From: Paucibacter aquatile
Lineage (GTDB): Bacteria; Pseudomonadota; Gammaproteobacteria; Burkholderiales; Burkholderiaceae_C
Assembly (NCBI RefSeq): GCF_002885975.1
Contig: NZ_POSP01000003.1
Location: 1,674,001 to 1,738,000 of the forward strand
Reading direction: 5' to 3'
Length of the DNA: 64,000 bases
Part shown: positions 17,354-27,174 of the stretch, in pieces
How positions within the stretch are numbered: position 1 is the first letter of the stretch
Layout of the letters: each line of letters starts with the position of its first letter
The notes under the pieces: generated by a model
Told to the model about the DNA's origin: nothing
Seen by the model: only the letters and a program-made list of their open reading frames with translations
The model's database searches: none
Position numbers and translations under genes: made by a program

Positions 17354-17737
17354 GGATCTTCCTTGTGAGGTCACGTTTGATTCAGTCAATACATAGCGGG
17401 GCGGCGGCGTGTTGCGCGCCCGTCAGGGGCATCGCTGGCACACGCCGGACCGCCTCGGGTCGGGCAATGGTTGTTTCCGGCTGCTGGCGCGAAGCGGATC
17501 GGGCTCCTGGGGAGCACCGGCCGGCTCGGCCGACTGCTGCGAGGTTGACGCAAGAACCCGCGATCCATCGGCGGGTGGCGCCTGCTTCGCCGCGGCTGCC
17601 GCACCGACCGGTGGGTCGGCGAGCGCCGTTCGAAGCCTCGAAATCAAGTCTTGGGCCCTGCTCCAGCCCCTGCCGCCCGAAGGCGTGAAGAGGTGTCTCC
17701 AGAGCACCGCAGCCAAGATTGAAGGATACCATGAAGA
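17354..17737 (-). other. Long 5' leader of nrdA
   Basis: About 375 bases separate the predicted -10 element from the nrdA ATG. The stretch is GC-rich and contains an uninterrupted in-frame-readable run of about 117 codons beginning ATG-GTA-TCC close to the expected transcript start and ending just before nrdA (stop near 17382). It has no recognisable domain and no convincing ribosome site, so I do not call it a gene. It could be an untranslated leader with regulatory structure. Confidence 0.4.
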
Positions 17738-17784
17738 ACACTATATCTGGGGCCGACCACCCCCTCAAGCACTACCGATAGCGT
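17738..17784 (-). promoter_or_regulatory. nrdA promoter with two NrdR boxes
   Basis: Two 16-base sites match the NrdR consensus ACAcwAtATaTwGtgT: ACACTATATCTGGGGC at 17738-17753 and GCACTACCGATAGCGT at 17769-17784, start-to-start distance 31 bases, which is three helical turns, as known for NrdR pairs. On the minus strand a -35 element TTGAGG (17768-17763) and -10 TATAGT (17745-17740) are spaced by 17 bases. One box covers the -10 and the other abuts the -35 on its upstream side. This is the standard geometry for NrdR repression of class I reductase genes when dATP is high. Confidence 0.82.
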
Positions 17785-17799
17785 ATCAATCCGGTTGAC

Positions 17800-18154
17800 G
17801 ACCCCGTATGAACGCGCTATGTCCCAGCCCCCGACAAGCCCGAGAAACCGGGGCTTGCCGCCTGTTTTGAGCAGGAAATCACGGTCTGAATTCGATGGCC
17901 ACGCGCAACGCGCGCGCCAACCCGCATCAAATCAGGCCTGGCGGCCGAAATCGCTCGCCAAGCCGCGTCAATGCTGGCTCGGCGCGAAGGCGCTTGGCCA
18001 CATTTCGAACCCCAGCACGTCAGCCTGAAGCCGGTCCACAGCTCCGTTGGAGCGGCTCATCCAGGCAGCCAAGGGCCCGTGCAGCAGCGCGGCCAGCGCC
18101 CAGACTTACGTTTTTTTACCGAGTCCGCATCAGGGGCATCTCAAGGCCCCGCGA
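17800..18154. other. Intergenic region between the nrdA promoter and pilR
   Basis: About 355 bases with no supported gene. It contains a short inverted repeat (CAAGCCC / GGGCTTG near 17839-17863) without a proper T tract, and an isolated T7 run near 18111. I see no clear terminator for pilR. Confidence 0.5.
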
Positions 18155-19740
<1,586 letters not shown>

Positions 19741-19744
<4 letters not shown>

Positions 19745-21726
19745 CTCGAATTCGTTGGGGAGGGGGTGAAAGCAGCCGGCGGGGTGCTCGGCGGCGGCAC
19801 GCGGCGCAAGCGCAGCACAAACTCATTGCCGGGCAAGTGCAGGTCATGGCGGCGCTGCACATCGATGCGGGCGCCGTAGCGTTCGCACAGCTCCCGGCAA
19901 ATGTACAAGCCCAGGCCCGAGCCGCGGCTGCGCGTGGAGAAGAAGGGCTCGAACAGATGCCGTTCCACCTCGGGCGCGATCGGCCGGCCGGCGTTGAAAA
20001 TCACCAGACGCGCCCAGCCTGGGCCGCTGGCGGCCGCCTCTTCTTCCAGCAAGACCTGCACCGAAGCCGGCCCCGGGTCGGCATGGCGCAGCGCGTTGTC
20101 CAGCAAATTGACCAGCACGCGACGCAGGTGCTCGGGGTCGAAGCTGACCACCAAAGGCTGCAAGGGCACGACACAGCTGAGCGGGTCCAGCGGCCCCGGC
20201 GCCAGCTGGTTGGTGCGCGCCCAGTCGAGGCAGGTCTCGTTGACCAGGGTGCTGGCATCGACCGGCGTGGGCGTGGGCACGGCGCCGGGCGCCACCTCCA
20301 GCACATCCTCGACGATGCGCTTGAGCCGCTGCACATTGGAGGCCACCATGCGCGTGAGCTGCTGCGCACGCGGCTCGCCGCTGGTGTCCTCGGCCAGCAA
20401 GGCATTGGCCTGATCGATGGCGGCCAGCGGGTTGCGGATCTCATGCGCAATGCCGGCCGAGACCCGGCCCATGGCCGCCAGCTTTTCCTGCTGGCTGCGC
20501 GCCTGGACCTGGCGGTTGTCCTCGATCAGCAGCACGCACAAATCCTCGGTGGTGTGCGACTCGCGCCGGCGCGTGAAGCGCATGCGCAGGCGCAGGCTGC
20601 GCTGCCAGCCGCTGGGGAAGCTGAGGCTGACATCGCGCCCCAGCTCGGGCCAGTTGCCGGCCACAAAGGCCTGCTCCACTGAAGCCACCAGGGGCTGCCA
20701 GGCCGGCACGCCGCGCAGGCGGAATGGCGCCTTGCGCACCATGGCCGGGCCGGCCGGCGCTGCCTCAGCTGCGGCCACTGGCGCGCCATCGGCCAGCAGG
20801 ATGCGCGCGGCCGGGTTGGCCGCCCGCACGCGGCCACGCCGGTCCACCACCAGCACGCCCTCTTGCATCTCCTCGATCACCAGCCGGTTCAGCTGCGCCT
20901 GCTGGCGCGCCAGCTCCATGCTGCCGCGGGCCGCGCGCTCCTCGCGCGCCAGGCGCCCAGCCAGCTCGCTGGCCAGCAAGCTGACCACAAAAAAGCCGCT
21001 GCCGACCAGGCCGGCCTGGGTCATGCGCAGGCCGATGTCGGCCCCCTCCAGCACCGCCCAAGCCGCCACGCCCAGCATCAACAAGGCCGCCATGGCCGCC
21101 GTGGCCAGGGCCAGCAGGCGCGGGGTCAGCACGCCGGCCATCAGCACCGGCAAGACGAACAAGGCGCCGTAGTTGACGCCAGCCAGGCGGTCGAAGGCAT
21201 GGAGCAGGCCGAACAAACCGAGGTCCAGGCCGATGCTGGCCCACCACTGCGGGCTGGAGATGCGCGCCAGATTCTTGGCCGTGGCACCTCGCTGCAAACG
21301 CGGCAGCAGCCACAAGGCCAGGGCCTCGGCGGCATAGAGCAGGCACAGGGCCAGGGTCCAGCGCGGCGGCGAGGCGCCGAGCAGGCCGGCAATCACCTGG
21401 GTGGCCACCAGCACCAGGCCCAGGGCCGCACGGGCGGCCAGAAACGCGCGGTACAGGCGCGAAAACGCATTGCCCCCGGCTTGCACCAGGCGCCGCGCCT
21501 GCTGGAAAAAGAACTGAGAGTCCTCGGCGCTCTCGTGCAGCGGCTCGGCTTGCAAGGCATCCCAGGCGGCGCCCTCGGCCTGACTCGGGCCCCAGCCGCC
21601 ACCGAGGCTGCTACCGGCGTCAAACTGCGACTCGCCCGCCTCGCCCGTCTCGGCGGCCTCCAGCTCATGCCCCGGGCCGAACCAGGACTGGGCCGGATCC
21701 GCCCGCTTGCTGGCGCCCAAGCTCAT
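19741..21726 (-). CDS. pilS: Sensor histidine kinase, PilS type
   Basis: 661-residue inner-membrane kinase that would phosphorylate PilR. Five or six membrane segments occupy about residues 80-260; a PAS-like segment with GVLVVDRRGRVRAANPAARIL follows; the HisKA motif is GIAHEIRNPLAAIDQ (phosphorylated His near 428); the ATPase domain shows the N box NLLDNALRHA and the G box GSGLGLYICREL. The N-terminal 70 residues are hydrophilic and variable. The start codon overlaps the PP0621-type gene by ATGA. Known PilS proteins sense pilin in the membrane; that is family knowledge, not visible here. Confidence 0.9.
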
Positions 21727-21971
21727 CGCGGGCCGCCGTGCTCCGCCTCGTACTGGCTGCGATGCGCCGCGCTGCAGAACACCCCGCCCATGCCGGGCAA
21801 GGCCTCATCGCGCGGCAGATGCAGGCCGCAATGCGCACAGCTGAGCATGTCCTGGGGCGTGGCCGGGCCGGGTTTCTTCTTCTCGGCCGGCGGCGCGGCC
21901 GGACGCGCGCGCTTGAAGCCCAGCACAAAGAACAGGAGGGCCAGCAGGATGATCAGAAGCAGATATTTCAT
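21723..21971 (-). CDS. PP0621-family small membrane protein
   Basis: 82 residues: an N-terminal membrane segment (LLLIILLALLFFVLGF), a Pro/Lys linker, then a small cysteine motif CAHCGLHLPRDEA...FCSAAH that looks like a zinc- or metal-binding ribbon. The family (PP0621) is unknown in function and regularly precedes pilS in Burkholderiales. It overlaps pilS by ATGA and so is co-translated with it. Confidence 0.8.
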   Translation of the reverse strand: MKYLLLIILLALLFFVLGFKRARPAAPPAEKKKPGPATPQDMLSCAHCGLHLPRDEALPGMGGVFCSAAHRSQYEAEHGGPR

Positions 21972-22034
21972 GGACGCAATCGAGACAACAGTTCAGCGAT
22001 TTGGGCGGCGCGGCTGGCGATCAGCAGGCGCCGA

Positions 22035-22916
22035 TCACAGCGGCGCGCGCTGCAACAGCACTTCCAGCACAAAGCGCGAGCCGGCATAGGACAGCAGCAG
22101 GAGCAAGGCGCCGAAGTACAACCAGCGCGTGGCGCGCCGGCCGCGCCAGCCAAAGACCTGGCGGCCGGTCAGCAAGCCACTCAGCACCAGCCAGCCCAGC
22201 ACGGCGAACAAATTCTTGTGATCCCAGCGCCACTGCGGCGTGAACCACCAACCCAGCAGCAAAGCCAGGGACAGCATGCTCACACCGGCCGCCACAAACT
22301 GAAAGGTCAGGCGCTCCAGCCGCAGCAGCGGCAGGCCCGGCTCGGAGCGTGCGCCCAGCATGCCGGCCCGGCCCATGGTGCCCGAGGCCACCTGCCGCAT
22401 CTGCCGCATCTGCCGCTCGGCCCGGCTCAGCAAGGCCGCATGCAACACCGCCACACCGAACAAACCGTACGAGGCCAGGCCCAGCACCCAGTGCAGCGGC
22501 GCCCAGGGCGAGCCGGCCAGCGGCCGTGCCTCGCCCGGAAACACCCAGGCCAGCGCCACCACCGCCATCGCCAGCAGGGCCAGCACCCGGCGCACCCCGG
22601 GCACAGCCAGCGGCAAAAAGCGGCTCTCCACCAGATACACGCTGAGCACCAGCCAGACCGTCATCGACAAGGCCGGCGCAAAGCCGAAACGCGCCCCCAC
22701 CAGATCCTGGCCGAGGCCGGCGATGTCCAGCACCAGGGCGGCCAGATGCGCCGACCAGGCCAGCAGAACCGGCCAGTCCAGGCCCAGCCGCGCACGCTCG
22801 GGCGCACCATTGGCGGCGCGTGCGACCGGCGCACGCAGGCCCACCCAGAGGTAGCTCAAGGCTGCCAGCACACTGGCCGCAGTCAGCCACGGCGTGACAG
22901 CCGCCGAGGGGCTCAT
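22035..22916 (-). CDS. CcsA/YpjD-family cytochrome c assembly membrane protein
   Basis: Predicted eight-helix inner-membrane protein of the cytochrome c assembly (CcsA) superfamily, 293 residues from the chosen start. The C-terminal half has the tryptophan-rich WWFTPQWRWDHKNLFAVLGW segment and a conserved His in HWVLGLASYGLF, which in the superfamily handle haem. The single-protein YpjD-type branch, found next to ffh as here, has no proven role. The start is uncertain: ATG codons at 22916, 22937 and 22982 are all in frame and none has a good ribosome site; I prefer 22916 because it places the first helix near the N terminus and leaves room for the divergent ffh promoter. Confidence 0.8.
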   Translation of the reverse strand: MSPSAAVTPWLTAASVLAALSYLWVGLRAPVARAANGAPERARLGLDWPVLLAWSAHLAALVLDIAGLGQDLVGARFGFAPALSMTVWLVLSVYLVESRFLPLAVPGVRRVLALLAMAVVALAWVFPGEARPLAGSPWAPLHWVLGLASYGLFGVAVLHAALLSRAERQMRQMRQVASGTMGRAGMLGARSEPGLPLLRLERLTFQFVAAGVSMLSLALLLGWWFTPQWRWDHKNLFAVLGWLVLSGLLTGRQVFGWRGRRATRWLYFGALLLLLSYAGSRFVLEVLLQRAPL

Positions 22917-22987
22917 GAAGGCAGACGATAAAATCATCGGCACAGTGTACTTTTGCGCGCCGCCCGTCCGGACCGGCGCCACCCCCC

Positions 22988-24406
22988 ATGGCTTCCAATT
23001 TGACCGACCGCCTGAGTCGCCTCGTGAAAACGATGCGCGGCCAAGCCCGCATCACCGAAAGCAATGTCCAGGAGATGCTGCGCGAAGTGCGCATGGCCCT
23101 GCTGGAAGCCGACGTGGCCCTGCCCGTCGTGCGCGACTTCATCGCGCGGGTCAAGGAGAAGTCACTCGGCGCCGAGGTCGTGGGCTCGCTCAACCCGGGC
23201 CAGGTGCTGGTCTCCATCGTCCACAAGGAACTCGCCGCCACCATGGGCGAGGGCGTGGCCGACATCAACCTGGCCGCCCAGCCGCCCGCCGTTATCCTGA
23301 TGGCCGGCTTGCAAGGTGCCGGCAAGACCACCACCACCGCCAAGCTGACCAAGCACCTGATCGAGAAGCGCAAGAAGAAGGTGCTGACCGTCTCGGCCGA
23401 CGTCTACCGCCCGGCCGCCATCGAACAGCTCAAGACCGTCACCAAGCAGGCCGGCGGCGAGTGGTTCGCCTCCAGCCCCGAGCAGAAGCCGCGCGACATC
23501 GCCCTGGCCGCGATCGACTACGCCAAGAAGCATTACTTCGACGTGCTGCTGGTCGACACCGCCGGCCGCCTGGCCATCGACGAAGCGTTGATGGCCGAGA
23601 TCCGCGATCTGCACGCGGTGCTGAACCCGGTTGAAACCCTGTTCGTCGTCGACGCCATGCAGGGCCAGGACGCGATCAACACGGCCAAGGCCTTCAAGGA
23701 AGCCCTGCCCCTGACCGGCGTCATCCTGACCAAGCTGGACGGCGATTCACGCGGCGGCGCCGCGCTGTCGGTGCGCCAGATCACCGGTGCGCCGATCAAG
23801 TTCGCGGGCACGTCCGAGAAGATCGACGGCCTGGAAGTGTTCGACGCCGAACGTCACGCCGGCCGCGTGCTGGGCATGGGCGACATCGTGGCCCTGGTCG
23901 AGGAAGTGACCAAGGGCGTGGACGTGGCCGCCGCGCAGAAGCTGGCCGACAAGCTCAAGACCGGCAGCGGCTTCGACCTCAACGACTTCCTGGCCCAGAT
24001 CTCGCAGATGAAGAAGATGGGCGGCCTCTCCGGCTTGATGGACAAGCTGCCCACCCAGATGACCGCCAAGGCCGGTGCGGCCGACATGGACCGCGCCGAG
24101 CGCGACATGAAACGCATGGAAGGCATCCTCAATGCCATGACAGCCAAAGAGCGCGCCAAGCCCGCCCTGCTGCTGGACGGCAAGAGCAAGGCCAGCCGCA
24201 AGCGCCGCATCGCCGCCGGCGCCGGCGTGCAGATCCAGGACGTCAACCGCGTGCTGGCTCAGTACGACCAGATGCAGGGCATGATGAAAAAGATGAGCGG
24301 CGGCGGCCTGATGAAGATGATGAAGAAGATGGGCGGCATGAAAGCCATGAAGGGCATGATGGGCGGCGGCGGTGGCATGGGCGGCATGGGTGGGCTCGGC
24401 GGCTGA
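22988..24406 (+). CDS. ffh: Signal recognition particle protein Ffh (SRP54)
   Basis: GTPase that binds 4.5S RNA and signal sequences of nascent inner-membrane proteins and delivers them to FtsY. 472 residues. N domain helices, then G domain with LQGAGKTTTTAKL (near residue 107), the DTAGRL motif and TKLDGDSRGG; the C-terminal M domain is methionine-rich and ends in an unusually long Met/Gly tail (GMMGGGGGMGGMGG-type). It is divergent from the CcsA-type gene; the shared upstream region is only about 70 bases. Confidence 0.97.
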   Translation: MASNLTDRLSRLVKTMRGQARITESNVQEMLREVRMALLEADVALPVVRDFIARVKEKSLGAEVVGSLNPGQVLVSIVHKELAATMGEGVADINLAAQPPAVILMAGLQGAGKTTTTAKLTKHLIEKRKKKVLTVSADVYRPAAIEQLKTVTKQAGGEWFASSPEQKPRDIALAAIDYAKKHYFDVLLVDTAGRLAIDEALMAEIRDLHAVLNPVETLFVVDAMQGQDAINTAKAFKEALPLTGVILTKLDGDSRGGAALSVRQITGAPIKFAGTSEKIDGLEVFDAERHAGRVLGMGDIVALVEEVTKGVDVAAAQKLADKLKTGSGFDLNDFLAQISQMKKMGGLSGLMDKLPTQMTAKAGAADMDRAERDMKRMEGILNAMTAKERAKPALLLDGKSKASRKRRIAAGAGVQIQDVNRVLAQYDQMQGMMKKMSGGGLMKMMKKMGGMKAMKGMMGGGGGMGGMGGLGG

Positions 24407-24435
24407 AGCCCCAAGCCCCCGGCCCTTCACCGACG

Positions 24436-24464
24436 AAAAAGCCACCGCAAGCGGTGGCTTTTTT
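24436..24464. terminator. Shared bidirectional terminator of ffh and ftsY
   Basis: Perfect GCCACCGC / GCGGTGGC stem flanked by A5 and T6, so it has a U-tract in both directions. It lies 30 bases after ffh (+) and about 50 bases after the stop of ftsY (-), which converge on it. Confidence 0.92.
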
Positions 24465-24516
24465 CATGGTGCAGAAACCGAGCGGTTCACCGGTTCACCC
24501 GCTCGAGAATCTCCGC

Positions 24517-25659
24517 TCACTCCAACAAGGCCTGCGCGAACTCGCGCGCATTGAAGGTCTGCAGGTCTTCCAGCTTCTCGCCCACTCCGATGAAATAGAC
24601 CGGAATGGCGCGCTCGCGGGCAATCGCCGCCAGCACGCCGCCCTTGGCCGTGCCGTCCAGCTTGGTGACGATCAGGCCGGTCAGGCCCAGCGCGTCATCG
24701 AAGGACTTGACCTGGCTGAGCGCGTTCTGGCCGGTGTTGCCGTCCACCACCAGCAGCACCTCGTGCGGCGCATCGGCCTGCGCCTTGGTGATCACGCGCT
24801 TGATCTTCTTCAGCTCTTCCATCAGATGCAGCTGGGTCGGCAGGCGGCCTGCTGTGTCGGCCAGCACCACATCGCAGCCGCGCGCACGGCCGGCGCTGAC
24901 CGCATCAAAAGTGACCGAGGCCGGGTCGCCGCCCTCCTGGCTGATGATCTGCACCTGGGTGCGGTCGGCCCAGACCGACAGCTGCTCACGCGCGGCCGCG
25001 CGGAAGGTGTCAGCCGCGGCCAGCAGCACTTTTTGGTCGGCCTCGGCCAGATGGCGGGTGAGCTTGCCGATGCTGGTGGTCTTGCCGGCGCCGTTGACGC
25101 CCACCACCATCATCACCGTCGGGCTGTGCTGGCCCACGGCCAGGCTTTTCTCCAGCGGCTTGAGCAGTTCGGCCAGAGCCTCGACCAGCAGACCGCGCAC
25201 GGCCTGAGGGTCGGTCGCCTTGGCTTCCTTGACGCGGCGTTTCAGATCGGTCAACAAGAACTCGGTCGCCTTGACGCCGGTGTCAGCCATCAGCAGCGCT
25301 TCTTCCAGCTCCTCGTACAGCGCATCGTCGATCTGTGTGCCGGTGAAGACCTGGGCGATGCTGGAGCCAGTTTTGCGCAGGCCCTGACGCAGCTTGTCGA
25401 TCCAGCTGCGGCGCGGCTCGGGCGCCGGCGCCGGGGCTTCAACGGCCACAGGCACGGTCGCCACCGCAGCAGCGGCCGGGGCTGACGCTGGCAGCGCGGC
25501 GGGCTCGGCCACAGACGCCAACTCCGGCGCCAACTCAGGCGCGGACACCGGATCCGAGGCCGGAGCCAAAACCGGAGCTGGGGTCGGAGCCGGAGCCGCG
25601 ACAGGAGCGGGCTCAGGCGCCGGGCTGCTGGAAAACTTTTTCTTGAAGAAACTGAACAT
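24517..25659 (-). CDS. ftsY: Signal recognition particle receptor FtsY
   Basis: Membrane-associated GTPase that docks Ffh-ribosome complexes at the translocon; 380 residues. The N terminus MFSFFKKKF is the usual betaproteobacterial start, followed by a Pro/Ala-rich variable A domain (about residues 15-90), the N domain, and the G domain with GVNGAGKTTSIGKL, DTAGRLPTQ and TKLDGTAKGG. The frame runs open for a further 126 bases upstream, but that part is Pro/Ala-rich and not conserved in style, so I use the internal ATG despite a weak ribosome site. ffh and ftsY being convergent neighbours is worth noting because both act in one cycle. Confidence 0.95.
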   Translation of the reverse strand: MFSFFKKKFSSSPAPEPAPVAAPAPTPAPVLAPASDPVSAPELAPELASVAEPAALPASAPAAAAVATVPVAVEAPAPAPEPRRSWIDKLRQGLRKTGSSIAQVFTGTQIDDALYEELEEALLMADTGVKATEFLLTDLKRRVKEAKATDPQAVRGLLVEALAELLKPLEKSLAVGQHSPTVMMVVGVNGAGKTTSIGKLTRHLAEADQKVLLAAADTFRAAAREQLSVWADRTQVQIISQEGGDPASVTFDAVSAGRARGCDVVLADTAGRLPTQLHLMEELKKIKRVITKAQADAPHEVLLVVDGNTGQNALSQVKSFDDALGLTGLIVTKLDGTAKGGVLAAIARERAIPVYFIGVGEKLEDLQTFNAREFAQALLE

Positions 25660-25977
25660 GGGCACTTTGGGCTGCGGCGCTGCGGCGGCCTCACGATCGG
25701 GAGGACAGGAAGCCGGGGCAGTGCCAGCGGGCGAGTGGGCCGGCGGAGCCAGCGCGACGCTCATCCCGGTGATCGGGGTTCGCACCGCAGCGGGACGTCG
25801 GCATCGACCCCCTCGCCTGCGGCTGCGGCCGGAATCATAAACGGCGCCCCTCCAGCGCCAGCCGCCGCCGCGAAATGCCCGAAATGCCCGGCCACCCGGT
25901 CGACTGCCACGCCCCGGGTGGATACTCGAATCCCGCTACGCTTCCAGCCGCCGCCTCGCCGCCCGGCTCGCGCCCCG

Positions 25978-26880
25978 ATGGACATCCTCGACGCCCAGGC
26001 CACAGCCGCCCTGCTGCCTTTCGATCGCCTCGTGCCGGCCGTGGCACAAGCCATGCTGGACCTGCGCGCCGGGCTGATCCACGCGGCCACCCGCTCCGTC
26101 CTGCCCTTGCCCGATGGCGGCAGCTATCTGGCCATGCCCTGCACCGATGCGCAGTACGCCATCACCAAGCTGGTCGCCGTCACCCCTGCCAACCGGGCCT
26201 TGGGCCAGCCCACCATCCAGGGCCGCTTGCTGGTCAGCAGCGCCAGCCACGGCGAACCGCTGCTGGTGATGGACGGCTCGGTGGTCACCGCGCGCCGCAC
26301 AGCCGCCGTCACCCTGCTCGGCATCGAAACCCTGCTGCATCGCCCGCCCGCGGTGCTGACCCTGGTCGGCACCGGCGAACAGGCACGCAGCCACGCCTGG
26401 GCCATGAGCCAGCGCTGGCCCGGCGTGCAGCTGCGCTGCGTCGGCCGCAACCGCGGCCAGGGCGAGGCTTTCGCCGCGCAGCTGAGCAAGGAAGGCCTGC
26501 CGGGCCTGCGCGCCCTGCCCCTGGAGCAGGCGCTGGAAGACAGCGAGGTCACGGTGGCCGCCACCACCAGCCTCAGCGCTGTGCTGCCCGCGCATGTGGC
26601 CGACACCACCTTGATCGTCGGCATCGGCAGCTTCACGCCGCAGATGGCCGAGCTGCCCGCCAGCGAAGTACGCCGCCGCCAGGTCTGGGTCGACGACCTC
26701 GACGGCGCCCGCCACGAAGCCGGCGACCTGCTGCAGGCCGGCATCGACTGGAGCCGCGTGCACAGCCTCGCCGAAGCACTGCGTCACTCCGATCTGATTC
26801 GCCCGCCGCTCTTGTTCAAGACCGTCGGCCATGCCGCCTGGGACCTGGCCGCCGTGCGCGTCGCGCTGCAAAGCTCATGA
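25978..26880 (+). CDS. Ornithine cyclodeaminase / mu-crystallin family protein
   Basis: 300-residue NAD(P)-dependent enzyme. The Rossmann loop is LVGTGEQARSHAWAM (near residues 125-140), and the substrate side shows MDGSVVTARRTAAVTLLG and the DDLDGARHEAGDLLQA stretch near the end. The bifunctional delta1-pyrroline-2-carboxylate reductase subgroup of this family fits the length and motif pattern best; true ornithine cyclodeaminase or another imine reductase cannot be excluded. The ATG at 25978 opens the conserved part; the longer frame upstream is GC-rich non-coding sequence in front of divergent ftsY. Confidence 0.85.
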   Translation: MDILDAQATAALLPFDRLVPAVAQAMLDLRAGLIHAATRSVLPLPDGGSYLAMPCTDAQYAITKLVAVTPANRALGQPTIQGRLLVSSASHGEPLLVMDGSVVTARRTAAVTLLGIETLLHRPPAVLTLVGTGEQARSHAWAMSQRWPGVQLRCVGRNRGQGEAFAAQLSKEGLPGLRALPLEQALEDSEVTVAATTSLSAVLPAHVADTTLIVGIGSFTPQMAELPASEVRRRQVWVDDLDGARHEAGDLLQAGIDWSRVHSLAEALRHSDLIRPPLLFKTVGHAAWDLAAVRVALQSS

Positions 26881-26979
26881 CACGAGGCTTGGGGCCGATT
26901 TCAGCCCCGGCTGCAGCCGGCCGCCGTCCCTTGCCCCACCTTTCGTTTTCAAATTTCCTGAGATTTTTTCAAAGAACTC

Positions 26980-27009
26980 TTGCGCCGCCCAAAAAACCGG
27001 TGCTATAGT
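26980..27009 (+). promoter_or_regulatory. Promoter of the CAU tRNA
   Basis: -35 TTGCGC and -10 TATAGT spaced by 18 bases, ending 11 bases before the mature tRNA 5' end. It lies in an AT-richer stretch than its surroundings. Confidence 0.65.
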
Positions 27010-27020
27010 AGAGGGCTTGA

Positions 27021-27097
<77 letters not shown>

Positions 27098-27108
27098 AAT
27101 CCTAAAAG

Positions 27109-27142
27109 AGGCCACCGAGTCAACGACTTAGTGGCCTTTTTT
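27109..27142 (+). terminator. Terminator after the tRNA
   Basis: AGGCCAC / GTGGCCT stem with an inner GAGTC/GACTT helix, followed by T6. It lies 12 bases after the tRNA CCA and just before the first integrase, so the integrase is not transcribed from the tRNA promoter. Confidence 0.85.
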
Positions 27143-27174
27143 CTTTGGCCGGGTGTCCACTTGAGGTATCCACC

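Noticed and set aside
14624..17368. A 914-codon open frame on the + strand opposite nrdA.
   Set aside because: It is the antisense shadow of a certain, highly conserved gene in high-GC DNA; its translation is Gln/His/Val-rich without any domain.
17382..17732. The 117-codon frame in the nrdA leader as a gene.
   Set aside because: No domain, no ribosome site and Arg/Ala/Pro-rich composition; kept only as a leader observation.
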